64,000 bases of DNA, taken from contig JBGAKR010000008.1 in assembly GCA_044224315.1 (NCBI GenBank), positions 136,261-200,260 on the forward strand, given 5' to 3'. How positions within the stretch are numbered: position 1 is the first letter of the stretch; every line of letters starts with the position of its first letter. The stretch comes from JAGXTF01 sp044224315 (lineage in GTDB: Bacteria > Bacteroidota > Bacteroidia > NS11-12g > UBA955). Shown piece by piece: positions 1-8,882 of the stretch. The notes under the pieces are model-generated. The model was not told the origin of the DNA. It saw only the letters and a program-made list of their open reading frames with translations, and did no database searches. Both the position numbers and the translations under genes were made by a program.

Positions 1-1449
1 ATACAATAAATACTCACCTTTATGCGGCACTTCCAGCTCCAGGGCTAAGTATTCGAGCCAATTACACAGTTGTTTTATTAAAGGTTCTTCTAAAATATTT
101 ACCGATTTAGCCAATACAAATGGGATATCAGATTTGCGTAAATTTCTGGCCAATTCTTCGGCAATAGCATGTTTGGAATAAATAACCGCAATGTTTTTCC
201 AATCTACGCCGGTACTGTGTTTTTGGTGTATTAAATCACAAATACCTACAGCTTCATGAAACCGGTTTTTATATAATAAAACTTCTGGTGCAGGGGCTTT
301 GAAATTTTTATTTTTTCCAGAGGCAATTAAATGTTTACTTAGTCCAGGAATGGTGTGCACCAGCCTTTGCAAATTATGTTTAATCACCTTATCAGAAGCT
401 TCCAGAATATTTTGAGAGCTGCGGTAATTTTCGGTAAGTACAATGGTTTTTAGGGCAGACTGATATTTGCGGGCAAACTCAAGCATATTGCTAACCCTGG
501 CGCCCTGAAATGCATAAATACTTTGGTCGTCATCGCCCACTACAAAACAGTTTGGGTTTTCACCCCAGAATGAGATCAGCAATTGTACAATTTGGTTTTG
601 AACCCCGCTTGTATCCTGAAATTCATCTACCAAAATATATTGAAACCGTTCCTGATACCCGTACAACAATTCTTCATCATTTTGAAGGGCTTCCAGCACC
701 CAATGAATCATGTCGCGGAATTCATATACCCCTTTTTCTTTTTTGCGTTCCTGGTATTGAATAAACAGCTCAGCTGCGCTTAATAATTTATTCCATTCCT
801 TTAAATATTCATCGTATTTGGCGCGTTTAACAGTGCCTGCTTCGCCCCATTTGCTGGTTTTCTTATAAACCAATTCTGGAAATGCCTGTATAAAAGATTC
901 TTCGTCCGATAAGCGGGCTACCAAATGGGTAAATTGTTCTACTGAATAATTCTCCTCTTGCATAAGGTCAAACAATCGGCTTAGTTGCCAACGCAGCCCT
1001 ATTGGGTCTTCCTGGTAGTTTTTAATGGGCGATTCGGGTGGAATACTGCGAATAATTTCATCCATCAAATCCAGTTTTTCCAGGTCGTCCATTACACGCT
1101 GCCTTTCGCTATCCCCGCCGCGCAATGCAAATTTTTCGGGATTTTCTTGGATTATTTTATTGCATAATCCGTGAAATGTATAAACATGCACGCGGCTGGC
1201 ATCGGCCCCCATAAAAAGGCTCAGTCGCTGGCGCATTGCAGCCGATCCGGCTTCGGTGTAAGTAAGGCACAAAATGTCCTCTGGTCGTGCATCGGTTTTG
1301 CGCAGGATATTTAAAATGCGGGTAGCCAGTATTTGGGTTTTGCCTGTACCTGGGCCGGCTATAACCATTACCGGACCTTCAATGGTATCAACTGCCTGCT
1401 GCTGCGCAGTATTTAGGGATTGATAAAGAGTTTCAAAATCGGCCGACAT
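1..1449 (-). CDS. UvrD/PcrA-type ATP-dependent DNA helicase (C-terminus outside window)
   Basis: Superfamily 1 helicase that unwinds DNA with ATP in repair or replication restart. The frame is open from an ATG at 1449 down to base 1, giving the first 483 residues; the C-terminal part lies outside. I translated it by hand. Seen: Walker A AGPGTGKT near residue 30 after an NTAQQQAV Q-motif; LCLTYTEAGSAAM (motif Ia); VYTFHGLCN; the Walker B/motif III stretch VGDDDQSIYAFQGA near residue 310; and LTENYRSSQNIL (motif IV). This order is typical of UvrD/Rep/PcrA. No AddAB or RecB companion is visible. Assignment to UvrD rather than a paralogous 'ATP-dependent helicase' is not certain. Confidence 0.93.
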   Translation of the reverse strand, partial: MSADFETLYQSLNTAQQQAVDTIEGPVMVIAGPGTGKTQILATRILNILRKTDARPEDILCLTYTEAGSAAMRQRLSLFMGADASRVHVYTFHGLCNKIIQENPEKFALRGGDSERQRVMDDLEKLDLMDEIIRSIPPESPIKNYQEDPIGLRWQLSRLFDLMQEENYSVEQFTHLVARLSDEESFIQAFPELVYKKTSKWGEAGTVKRAKYDEYLKEWNKLLSAAELFIQYQERKKEKGVYEFRDMIHWVLEALQNDEELLYGYQERFQYILVDEFQDTSGVQNQIVQLLISFWGENPNCFVVGDDDQSIYAFQGARVSNMLEFARKYQSALKTIVLTENYRSSQNILEASDKVIKHNLQRLVHTIPGLSKHLIASGKNKNFKAPAPEVLLYKNRFHEAVGICDLIHQKHSTGVDWKNIAVIYSKHAIAEELARNLRKSDIPFVLAKSVNILEEPLIKQLCNWLEYLALELEVPHKGEYLLY

Positions 1450-1692
1450 ATAATTTTTAAGGTTACGAAATAAGGCATATTCGCATACAATCTCGGTGAA
1501 TCATGCACCTTGTTCAGAAGTTTTTTTAGGGTAAGATTTTAGGAAATTCCACTAAAAGCCGACAGAATGACATTATTTTTGACAATTTTGCAAATAAATT
1601 TTGATAAAAAATGACAAAACGGCATTAAAAATGGGTTGGTATACAGTTTGAAAATTATGGGGAGTAAACACAAACTAAAAAAACAAAAGAAT

Positions 1693-2133
1693 ATGAAACT
1701 CGTAAAAACCAACCGCCCTGCCATGATGGATGTATTTAATCCTCAGTTCATGAATCGTTTTCTGAACAATGTTTGGAACAATGATGAAGAATTTTTGCCA
1801 GAGATGACCAATTTTAATCCAGGCGCAGAGATTGTAAAAACCGAAAATGGATTTCAGGTAAAAGTATCGCTGCCAGGGGTTAAAAAAGAGGATGTAAAAA
1901 TTGAACTGGATGGCAATATGCTTACCGTAAGCGGAGAGCGCAGAAGCGAACACAAAGAAACCAAAAACAATGTGTTGCGCAGTGAGATTGCATATGGCAA
2001 ATTCAGCCGCAGTTTCACACTCACCAGCGACATAGATAAAACTAAAATTGCCGCAGATTTTACCGATGGTATGTTGAAACTGGATTTGCCGGTATCTGAA
2101 AAAGCCCTGCCCAAAACCATCGAAATTAAATAA
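1693..2133 (+). CDS. Small heat shock protein, Hsp20/alpha-crystallin family
   Basis: ATP-independent holdase chaperone of the cytoplasm. The 146-residue product has an alpha-crystallin domain from about residue 40 to the end: EIVKTENGFQVKVSLPG, then KKEDVKIELDGNMLTVSGER, SYGKFSR-type loop (AYGKFSRSFTL) and DGMLKLDLPV, followed by an I-x-I-like tail (TIEIK). An upstream in-frame ATG exists at 1636, but the family normally begins with a short M-x-L-V/VK segment, so I take 1693. A TATTTTTG element (1574-1581) lies well upstream but without a clear -33 box. The gene stands alone, ends at a strong terminator, and is convergent with nothing. Confidence 0.93.
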   Translation: MKLVKTNRPAMMDVFNPQFMNRFLNNVWNNDEEFLPEMTNFNPGAEIVKTENGFQVKVSLPGVKKEDVKIELDGNMLTVSGERRSEHKETKNNVLRSEIAYGKFSRSFTLTSDIDKTKIAADFTDGMLKLDLPVSEKALPKTIEIK

Positions 2134-2158
2134 GAAACTTTCATAGGTGTATAGGTGT

Positions 2159-2197
2159 CCCCCGTTTTGCCACATAGGCAGGCGGGGGCTTTTTTTT
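2159..2197 (+). terminator. Rho-independent terminator after hsp20
   Basis: CCCCCG (2159-2164) pairs with CGGGGG (2183-2188), with TGCC/GGCA pairing inside, followed by eight T. It sits 26 bases after the hsp20 stop. Confidence 0.85.
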
Positions 2198-2207
2198 GCC
2201 TATTCGC

Positions 2208-2238
2208 TTGTGATATTTAGCGGCAAAGCTTACTTTTG
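2208..2238 (+). promoter_or_regulatory. Bacteroidota-type promoter for the 2286 gene
   Basis: TTG (2208-2210), 20-base spacer, TACTTTTG (2231-2238). This matches the TTTG / TAnnTTTG sigma-ABfr consensus known from Bacteroides and Flavobacterium. The start codon follows 48 bases later. Confidence 0.65.
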
Positions 2239-2285
2239 TTTATGGTGCTTTTCGAAATTTTTGAATTCGGAGTGCTTTAAAAAAT

Positions 2286-3380
2286 ATGAGAATGAAAAAA
2301 ATATCTAAACTTATTTTGGTATTAATCCTTGGAATTATGGCCAATAATGCATTGGCTCAAACCAAGACCGAAAAAGCACTTGCAAATGCAAAAGAAGCCA
2401 TCAAACTGGAGCAGGAAGGCAAAATGGATGAAGCCATAGCATTATTAAATGAATCGGTTAAACTGGATCCAAAAAATATAGATTATACATACGAGTTGGC
2501 CTTTGCGTATTATCTGAAAAAGGATTTCAAAAAAGCGGCTAAATTGCTCGAGTCTAAATTAAAAGATAAAAAAGTTACGGATTTGTTTTACCAGTTATTG
2601 GGCAATAGTTATGACAATTTAAACAATCCGGAAAAAGCTACAAAAACCTACGAAAAAGGGATTCAGAAATTCCCTTCATCGGGCCGCCTGTATTTAGAGT
2701 TGGGCAATATGCAGTTGCCAAAAAAAGATTACAACAAAGCCTTATCTTATTACGAAAAAGGAATTGAAATGGACCCCAAATTTCCTTCAAATTATTATTG
2801 GGCAGCGAAAATTTTTTGCAATACCAGTGAAGAAGTTTGGGGCATGGTTTATGGCGAAATATTTTTGAACCTGGAAACGGGCTCTAAGCGCACCGCCGAG
2901 ATAAGTAAACTGTTGTATGATACTTATAAAAGCGAAATAAAAATTACCTCTGACACCTCTTATTCTGTTAGTTTTTCTAAAAATGCCACCATTGTTCTTT
3001 CCGATTTATCTGATATTTCTAAATTCAAACTTCCGTTTGGCATTGGCTGCTACGAAATATTGCTGACAGCTGCCGTGCCTGGTATTAAACAAATAAATAT
3101 GGGTAGTTTAGATACCATCCGAACCCGATTTTTGAATGGATATTACAGTGGGGATAACAAAACCAAATATCCCAATGTGCTATTTGATTATCAAAAACAA
3201 TTGCAGGAAAACGGGTTTTTGGAGGCCTATAATTACTGGATTCTGAGCCGCGGAGATTATCAGGTATTTTCTGCCTGGAAAGAGGCCAACGAAACCAAAT
3301 GGACCGAGTTTGTAAACTGGTTTGATGTGCATCGGTTAAAGTTAGACAATACCCATAAATTTTACCGAACACAATATTAA
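2286..3380 (+). CDS. Secreted tetratricopeptide-repeat protein
   Basis: 364 residues. N-terminal signal peptide (about 25 residues, ending ANNALAQ) predicts export to the periplasm. Residues ~30-180 are TPR helices: EAIKLEQEGKMDEAIALLNE, DPKNIDYTYELAFAYYLKKDF, FYQLLGNSYDNLNNPEKA, SGRLYLELGNMQLPKKDYNKAL. The C-terminal half has no recognisable domain. Start could be the ATG at 2286 or the one at 2292; both fit the signal peptide. It has its own promoter and stands alone. Probably a protein-binding scaffold; the partner is unknown. Confidence 0.85.
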   Translation: MRMKKISKLILVLILGIMANNALAQTKTEKALANAKEAIKLEQEGKMDEAIALLNESVKLDPKNIDYTYELAFAYYLKKDFKKAAKLLESKLKDKKVTDLFYQLLGNSYDNLNNPEKATKTYEKGIQKFPSSGRLYLELGNMQLPKKDYNKALSYYEKGIEMDPKFPSNYYWAAKIFCNTSEEVWGMVYGEIFLNLETGSKRTAEISKLLYDTYKSEIKITSDTSYSVSFSKNATIVLSDLSDISKFKLPFGIGCYEILLTAAVPGIKQINMGSLDTIRTRFLNGYYSGDNKTKYPNVLFDYQKQLQENGFLEAYNYWILSRGDYQVFSAWKEANETKWTEFVNWFDVHRLKLDNTHKFYRTQY

Positions 3381-3402
3381 TCGGAAATTGATTTTGCCTG
3401 AA

Positions 3403-3432
3403 TTGTAAATGTCAATTATTTGTGTATGTTTG
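3403..3432 (+). promoter_or_regulatory. Promoter of the ECF sigma/SRPBCC operon
   Basis: TTG (3403-3405), 19-base spacer, TATGTTTG (3425-3432), 30 bases before the ATG at 3463. It matches the housekeeping-type consensus, so the sigma gene is probably not only autoregulated. Confidence 0.65.
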
Positions 3433-3462
3433 TGATACCTGCATTTTGTAGGATAATAAACA

Positions 3463-4266
3463 ATGAGTATAAACCAATTGCATGCTGAGTTTGAAAATTA
3501 CAGAGACCAGCTAAAATCGTATATTCTCCGCATTACAGCAAGTGTTAGGGATGCAGAAGATATTGTACAAGATACTTTTCTAAAAGCTTCTGAGAAAATT
3601 GAGAGCTACAGAGGAGACAGCAGTTTAAAAACCTGGATATTTACCATTGCCTCCAATCTTGCAAAGGATAATTTGCGTGCTCAAAGAAGGTGGACTGAAA
3701 ATGTAACCGATTTATCGCGCGAGGCGGCATTGAAAAACCCGCAATTTTTTGCCGAGGCTATGGCAATCCGTGCTTCTTCCCCTCAAGGCGATTTTGAAAT
3801 CCGAGAGCATATCACATTTTGTTTTACCTGTATTGCTAAATCTTTGCCTTTGGAACAGCAAATTGCCATTCTGCTTAAAGAGGTATATGAGTTTAAGGTT
3901 TTAGAAATTGCTGAAATCTTAAATATTACTGAGGCCATGTCAAAGTATTATTTGCATGCAGGGCGAAGCAAAATGATTCAGATTTTTGAAGGCCGATGTG
4001 CACTTATAAGTAAGGAAGGTATTTGTCATCAATGCTCTGAGTTGAATGGGATTTTCAATCCTAAACAAAATACCCAGCAGGAAATTATGAAGCTTGAATT
4101 GGCAAAACAGGCTGAATCGGGAGATAAGGAACACCTTTTTGACCTTCGCATGCAAATTGTCAAACAGATTGATCCGTTTCATTCAGCTGCAGCAGAATTG
4201 CAATTGCATCATTTACAGCACAATAGCAATGTGATGGAAAATATTTTCAAAAAAAATGCGCCTTAG
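3463..4266 (+). CDS. ECF-type RNA polymerase sigma factor with Cys-containing C-terminal extension
   Basis: 267 residues, longer than a minimal ECF sigma (~170-190). Region 2: RDAEDIVQDTFLKASEKI and SSLKTWIFTIASNLAKDNLR (residues ~27-70). Region 4: LPLEQQIAILLKEVYEFKVLEIAEILNITEAMSKYYLHAGR (~125-170). After region 4 comes FEGRCALISKEGICHQCSEL, a Cys...Cys-x2-Cys cluster that may bind zinc or sense redox, then a helical tail. No anti-sigma gene lies next to it; instead an SRPBCC gene follows 59 bases downstream, an arrangement I recognise from Bacteroidota sigma genes with this Cys tail. The tail may replace a separate anti-sigma (inference). Confidence 0.88.
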   Translation: MSINQLHAEFENYRDQLKSYILRITASVRDAEDIVQDTFLKASEKIESYRGDSSLKTWIFTIASNLAKDNLRAQRRWTENVTDLSREAALKNPQFFAEAMAIRASSPQGDFEIREHITFCFTCIAKSLPLEQQIAILLKEVYEFKVLEIAEILNITEAMSKYYLHAGRSKMIQIFEGRCALISKEGICHQCSELNGIFNPKQNTQQEIMKLELAKQAESGDKEHLFDLRMQIVKQIDPFHSAAAELQLHHLQHNSNVMENIFKKNAP

Positions 4267-4325
4267 GCTATCATTTTGAAAGCGTTGTTCGTCTAAAAAT
4301 CACAAACACCTAAAAATCGTAGAAA

Positions 4326-4796
4326 ATGACACAGTTAAACGCAGCTGGCAACGCCAGAACGATTAAATCAACATTTAGCCGCCAAACCACCGTAAGCCTT
4401 TTAATTAATGCCGATCCTTCCATAGTATGGGCTATACTTACCCATGCTGCGGATTATGCGCGATGGAATTCTACCATTATTGGAATCGAAGGTATAATAG
4501 CTCCCAATGAGAAAATCGCACTGAAATCTACTCTGGATCCCAAAAGAGTTTTTAAATTGGGCATAAAAGAATTTGATGTAAATCTGCAATTGGTTTGGGG
4601 CGATGCTATGGGTAAAAGGGTATTTAATTTGAAAAAAACAGCAGAAAACCAAACCGAATTTTCAATGACTGAAAAAATTGGAGGCCCCTTGTTCCCTTTG
4701 TTTGCGAAAATGATACCCCCGTTTGATGATGCATTTAACCAATTTGCTTTTGATTTAAAAACTGAAGCAGAAAAAATTCAAAATATTGCTCAATAA
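4326..4796 (+). CDS. SRPBCC (START-like) family protein
   Basis: 156 residues forming one SRPBCC/polyketide-cyclase-type hydrophobic-pocket domain: TVSLLINADPSIVWAILTHA at the N-terminus (residues ~24-43), DYARWNSTIIGIEG, KIALKSTLDPKRVF, and a C-terminal helix FDDAFNQFAFDLKTEAEKI. The family binds lipophilic ligands; the ligand here is unknown. It follows the sigma gene closely and precedes a small unknown gene by 12 bases, so the three are probably cotranscribed and it may be the sensor or a target of the sigma factor. Confidence 0.85.
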   Translation: MTQLNAAGNARTIKSTFSRQTTVSLLINADPSIVWAILTHAADYARWNSTIIGIEGIIAPNEKIALKSTLDPKRVFKLGIKEFDVNLQLVWGDAMGKRVFNLKKTAENQTEFSMTEKIGGPLFPLFAKMIPPFDDAFNQFAFDLKTEAEKIQNIAQ

Positions 4797-4808
4797 GAAA
4801 TAAATAAT

Positions 4809-5216
4809 ATGAAAAATAAAATCGGAACCAAGGAAAAACCCATGATGCTGAAAACCCTGCCACTGAGCTCGGATTACACCATGCATGTAGATGAAAAAGA
4901 GGGCAAGGAAATTTTAGTTTGTACGGTTGGAAAAACAGTATTGCACTATAACCTGGATATAATTAATGACCTGCATGCGATGTTGAAAAAACACGGTGAT
5001 TGGATGGAATTAGGCAGCGCAGATGAACAAAAACCAGCAAAAGAAGGCACAGTAGAAGCCTGGGGCCGGGCAGAAAATAACCCGGTGGGTGGATGGTATG
5101 GCTTAAAAAAAGGACTAAGGGGTAGGGTAGGGATGTATATTCCGCCATTGATGGAAGCCCTGGGACTGGCCGAGGTTACCCATGAGGCAAAAGGAAATAA
5201 GATGAGAGCTATATAG
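4809..5216 (+). CDS. Conserved small protein of unknown function in the sigma/SRPBCC operon
   Basis: 135 residues, soluble, no signal peptide or membrane segment. I do not recognise the family. Notable: a hydrophobic core KEILVCTVGKTVLHYNLDII followed by DLHAMLKKHGDWMELGSADE, and a Gly/Trp-rich stretch NPVGGWYGLKKGLRGRVGMY that looks like an integral fold element. It starts 12 bases after the SRPBCC stop. A copy of the dispersed 22-bp hairpin repeat begins 6 bases after its stop codon. Confidence 0.8.
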   Translation: MKNKIGTKEKPMMLKTLPLSSDYTMHVDEKEGKEILVCTVGKTVLHYNLDIINDLHAMLKKHGDWMELGSADEQKPAKEGTVEAWGRAENNPVGGWYGLKKGLRGRVGMYIPPLMEALGLAEVTHEAKGNKMRAI

Positions 5217-5521
5217 CGCAATCCACCACATTTTTAATGGACGGAGCAAAATGTGAATTGCTTGCTCCTTATTTTTAACATAACCAAAAAAGGACTTAAT
5301 TCCTGAACTGAACAAGTATTTTCCATTTTGATGTATCGTACCGAAATTGGGAAGAGTGAGTGCAATATTAGGTCGGGTCAATAGGTGAAAAAGAATCATA
5401 GGTTTCACCTGTTGGAGCAAGTGAGAAATTTTAATTAATGATGCAAAAGCGGTCCTTTTTTTGCATATAAAGTAAGGTACCCCTATTTTTACCGCGAATG
5501 CCGGCCTCATTACCGTCCAAA
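5217..5521. other. Intergenic region with hairpin repeat copy A and a small stem-loop
   Basis: Contains repeat copy A (5222-5245) and an 8-bp stem AGGTGAAA (5383-5390) / TTTCACCT (5403-5410) with a 12-base loop. I see no gene and no T-tract after the stem. An upstream in-frame ATG for the next gene lies at 5498, but the family start is 5522. Confidence 0.5.
5222..5245 (-). repeat. Dispersed 22-bp hairpin repeat, copy A
   Basis: CCrCCACATTTTyAATGG-rCGG form of a repeat seen five times in the window (others near 25936, 26137, 47633, 50127). Copies A and E also share the flanks GCGCAATC / AACGCAATC on the left and AGCA on the right. Copy A has stem mismatches (CCACC...GGACGG). Confidence 0.7.
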
Positions 5522-6061
5522 ATGGAATTAACAAAACAACAGTATAACCAGGTATTACAAACCTGTCGCAATATTTTCGAACGCAAAAACACGGATTATG
5601 GCACCTCTTGGCGTTTGTTCAGACCCCAGAGTATTACCGATCAGATTTTCATTAAAGCCCAGCGCATACGCAACATCGAGGCCAGTGGCAACAATGTAGT
5701 AGGAGAGGACATCCACGGTGAGTTTATGGGGATTGTCAATTACTCTATCATCGCACTTATACAGTTGCAATTAATCGGCGAGAACCGTGATACAACCGAT
5801 ACCAGCGAAATTTTGGCCATGTATGATGAATTTGCCGCTCATACCCGGGATTTAATGCTGATGAAAAACACCGATTACGGTGAGGTTTGGCGCGATATGC
5901 GCATCAGCAGTTTTACCGATTTGATTCTGGTAAAAATTGCCCGCATCAAACAAATTGAAGATAATAGCGGAAAAACCATTGCCAGTGAAGGCGTGGACGC
6001 AAATTATCAGGATATCATAAACTATGCTATTTTTGCCCTCATCAGACTCAACGAAAAATGA
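5522..6061 (+). CDS. DUF1599 domain-containing protein
   Basis: 179 residues made of two repeated DUF1599 units: residues ~8-85 (FERKNTDYGTSWRLFRPQSI, TDQIFIKAQRIRNIE) and ~105-178 (LMLMKNTDYGEVWRDMRISS, TDLILVKIARIKQIE). The KNTDYG motif and the acid residues after it suggest a MazG-like all-alpha NTP-pyrophosphohydrolase-related fold, function not established. The start at 5522 gives MELTKQQY, the usual beginning; an upstream ATG at 5498 is less likely. The stop overlaps the next gene's start by 4 bases (ATGA), implying translational coupling with the BT_3928 protein, a pairing I know from other Bacteroidota. Confidence 0.88.
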   Translation: MELTKQQYNQVLQTCRNIFERKNTDYGTSWRLFRPQSITDQIFIKAQRIRNIEASGNNVVGEDIHGEFMGIVNYSIIALIQLQLIGENRDTTDTSEILAMYDEFAAHTRDLMLMKNTDYGEVWRDMRISSFTDLILVKIARIKQIEDNSGKTIASEGVDANYQDIINYAIFALIRLNEK

Positions 6062-7830
6062 AACCAATCGCACAAATTGCCCGGATATTAACCGGTTTGC
6101 TATTTATCTTCTCCGGAGTAATTAAGCTCAACGACCCATCGGGTTTCTCTATCAAACTCAATGAGTATTTTGATGTTTTTTCACAGGATGTAAGCACCAA
6201 ACAGGATACGCTGAAGATTACCATGACCGACGGTGCTAAAGAACTGGCTTCGCACGCGTTTGTGTTGTATAGCTTTGATAAGGAACGCGAACTGGTAATA
6301 AAAAGTGAAACCGATACACTGCAGGAACGAACCAAAACCTTTGTAATTGGCCGAAAAAAGGATACCATTTGGAAAGAAACGGTTCAGGTAAATTATAATA
6401 TAAGTGTAGAAGCCATGCTGGGCGGACAAAGTGCCGCCGAAACCGAATACGATTTTCCGGATTCAGGCACCCAGGCCATGTTTACCCTCAAAGCCACCGT
6501 GGGCAATAAAGGGTTGTTTCAAAAAGACTACCGCGTTTCGGCTGGCGCACTGATCGATGGGAAGACTACCCTTAACCTAACCGATTATGTAAAAAAAGAA
6601 AGTTTCCTCAATGGGTTCTTTAAAGGCATGAAAGATTATACCCTTTGGTTAAGTGTATTTATCTGTGCCCTTGAAGTTATTCTCGGATTTGCCCTTATTG
6701 TGGGCTGGCGGATAAACTTCACAGCCTGGCTGATGTTGTTGCTGATTATATTTTTTACATTCCTCACTGGTTATTCCTGGCTTTCCGGATATTGCCCAAC
6801 CTGGATTTTCTGGATGCTGATGATTATTGCGCTGGGCTTAATTCTGCTCTCGGGATTAATCAAGAACCTGAAAATCCGAAATTACCTGCTGGTATTTTGG
6901 CTGGTATTTATTGTGGTATACATTGTATTATGCAAATACACCGGTGTTTGCTTCTCATGCGCTTTCGATAAACTAAAAATGAAGGTTACAGACTGCGGCT
7001 GCTTTGGCGATTTTATGCACCTTCAACCCAGTCAGTCTTTCTTTAAAGACCTGATTTTACTGTTGCTTATTTTGATTGTTTTCTTTGGCCGCCATCATAT
7101 TAAACCATGGTTTAGTAAAAAATTCGGATGGAAATTCATGTCAATCATTACCCTGCTTTCCGCTGGATTTGGCATTTACTGTTACATGTATTTGCCTGTT
7201 TGGGATTTTCTGCCATACAAAGAGGGCAATAATATTAAGGAAATAATGACTTTCGTACCGAAAGGCATGCGTGCATCGGATAGTATATCTATATCTTATA
7301 TCATGCATAAAGGCAACGACAGTGTGGAGGTACCGTTTATTGCGCCTTATAAAGAATACTCAGATAAGAGCAAAGCGGGCTACAAAGCGGGCCGACGCAT
7401 TGACAGGGTTATTATTGAAGGCTATAAAAATCCTATCCACGATTTTGTAATCACCGATGCTAAATCTGGCATGGAAATGCGCGATACCTTTCTGGCTGCA
7501 GCCGGATACCAGCTCATGTGGGTAATGCCTTACCTCGATAAATCTTATCAGGGGGCCAATCCTGAAATGAATGAGATTGCGGCTTGGGCCAAGGGCAAGG
7601 GATACAAAACCTGGGCATTGACCAGCAGCGGACCAGATTTGGTTGAATCCTGGTCTAAAGCCAATAAGCCCGGATTTGGTTTCTATGTTTCGGATCAAAA
7701 AACATTGTTAACCCTGGCCCGCTACGCACCCACACTGTATTTGTTTAAGGGCCCGGTAGTAATTCGCAAATGGAGTGGGCGCAATATGCCTTCTACCAAA
7801 AAGCTCGAGAAACTAACGGCCAACAAATGA
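6058..7830 (+). CDS. BT_3928-family (DoxX-like) inner-membrane protein, enlarged
   Basis: 590 residues, far longer than the ~360-380 typical of the family. Core elements: N-terminal DoxX helix ARILTGLLFIFSGVIKLNDP (residues 8-27), ALEVILGFALIVGW (205-217), and the family signature VTDCGCFGDFMHLQPSQSFF (310-329). Two insertions: residues ~40-190, a polar beta-rich segment between the first and second helices; and ~241-305, an added pair of hydrophobic helices before the TDCGCFGD motif. The C-terminal ~200 residues are an extracytoplasmic domain. Overlaps its neighbours on both sides by 4 bases. Function of the family is unproven; a link to membrane redox or quinone chemistry is only guessed from DoxX. 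Confidence 0.85.
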   Translation: MKPIAQIARILTGLLFIFSGVIKLNDPSGFSIKLNEYFDVFSQDVSTKQDTLKITMTDGAKELASHAFVLYSFDKERELVIKSETDTLQERTKTFVIGRKKDTIWKETVQVNYNISVEAMLGGQSAAETEYDFPDSGTQAMFTLKATVGNKGLFQKDYRVSAGALIDGKTTLNLTDYVKKESFLNGFFKGMKDYTLWLSVFICALEVILGFALIVGWRINFTAWLMLLLIIFFTFLTGYSWLSGYCPTWIFWMLMIIALGLILLSGLIKNLKIRNYLLVFWLVFIVVYIVLCKYTGVCFSCAFDKLKMKVTDCGCFGDFMHLQPSQSFFKDLILLLLILIVFFGRHHIKPWFSKKFGWKFMSIITLLSAGFGIYCYMYLPVWDFLPYKEGNNIKEIMTFVPKGMRASDSISISYIMHKGNDSVEVPFIAPYKEYSDKSKAGYKAGRRIDRVIIEGYKNPIHDFVITDAKSGMEMRDTFLAAAGYQLMWVMPYLDKSYQGANPEMNEIAAWAKGKGYKTWALTSSGPDLVESWSKANKPGFGFYVSDQKTLLTLARYAPTLYLFKGPVVIRKWSGRNMPSTKKLEKLTANK

Positions 7831-8882
7831 GGCGCTTTTTGGCGCGTAAGATTTTGTTTCTTCTTTCCGTTTTAGGCGGATTGGTACTCTTTATTTTTAT
7901 CCTATTTGTTTCACTCCCATCACCCGAGCAAATTCTGGTAGGGCAAAGAAGTGATAAAGCAACAACGGCAGCCATAGTTAAAGATTTAGGTTTGGATCAA
8001 CCCAAATGGAAACAGTTTGTTTGGTATGTAAACGATCTGTCTCCCCTATGCGCCTATAATAAGGAGAGTAAAAAACGCAATTTGGTAAATGGGCTTGCGC
8101 TTTTTAATGCCGGAAACTCAGTATTTATGCTGAAATGGCCCTACCTACGTACCTCTTTTCAAAATAAACTACCGGTTACTGAAATCATTGCTTCGGCATT
8201 TACCGGTACTTTGGTTTTGGCTTTTGCGGCATTGCTATTGGCGTTGGCTATAGGTATTCCCCTGGGAGTTTGGGCTGCCCGCCGAAAAGGAAGCTGGATT
8301 GACAATAGCATTGTGGGATTTTCCACACTGGGTATATCCGTACCGTCCTTTTTTTCGGCCATGCTTTTTGCCTGGTTATTTGGTTTTGTATGGAAAAAGT
8401 ACACCGGCCTAAGTATTACGGGCAGTTTATGGGAAATAGACCCCTTGGGAGAAGGGCGCAGTATAGCCTGGAAAAACCTTATTCTGCCTGCATTTGCACT
8501 GGGAATAAGGCCATTGGCTGTGTTTATTCAACTTACACGTAATACTATGGTGGAGGTGCTGCACATGGATTATATACGCACCGCAAGGGCTAAAGGCCTC
8601 AGTGAAAGAAAGGTAATTTGGAGGCATGCATTCCCCAATGCCATCAACCCCTTGGTTACCTCTGTAGGCGGCTGGCTAAGCAGTTTGCTGGCCGGAGCCT
8701 TTTTTACCGAATACATATTTAATTGGCGCGGATTGGGGAAAGTTACCATTGAAGCCCTGCAGCAAAGTGATTTGCCTGTAATTATGGGCACCGTTTTATT
8801 CACAGCCTGTATGTTTTTCGTCATTAACCTCCTCACGGAAATGTTGTATTTTTGGCTCGATCCTAGACTGCGATATGAATAA
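7827..8882 (+). CDS. DppB/OppB-type ABC transporter permease
   Basis: 351 residues, one permease subunit of a peptide/nickel-type ABC importer. It shows the DppB N-terminal helix, SSAFTGTLVLAFAALLLALAIG-like transmembrane segments, and the EAA cytoplasmic loop MDYIRTARAKGLSERKVIWR followed by HAFPNAINPLVT (residues ~250-285). The C-terminus EYIFNWRGLGKVTIEAL is typical. Start 7827 overlaps the BT_3928 stop (ATGA); an in-frame ATG at 7770 would lie inside that gene. It overlaps aroK by 8 bases. No second permease, ATPase or binding protein is in this window, so partners must be elsewhere. Confidence 0.9.
   Translation: MRRFLARKILFLLSVLGGLVLFIFILFVSLPSPEQILVGQRSDKATTAAIVKDLGLDQPKWKQFVWYVNDLSPLCAYNKESKKRNLVNGLALFNAGNSVFMLKWPYLRTSFQNKLPVTEIIASAFTGTLVLAFAALLLALAIGIPLGVWAARRKGSWIDNSIVGFSTLGISVPSFFSAMLFAWLFGFVWKKYTGLSITGSLWEIDPLGEGRSIAWKNLILPAFALGIRPLAVFIQLTRNTMVEVLHMDYIRTARAKGLSERKVIWRHAFPNAINPLVTSVGGWLSSLLAGAFFTEYIFNWRGLGKVTIEALQQSDLPVIMGTVLFTACMFFVINLLTEMLYFWLDPRLRYE

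Noticed and set aside
1675..2175. 166-codon minus-strand frame over hsp20
   Set aside because: Shadow of the well-conserved Hsp20 frame and it runs into the terminator.
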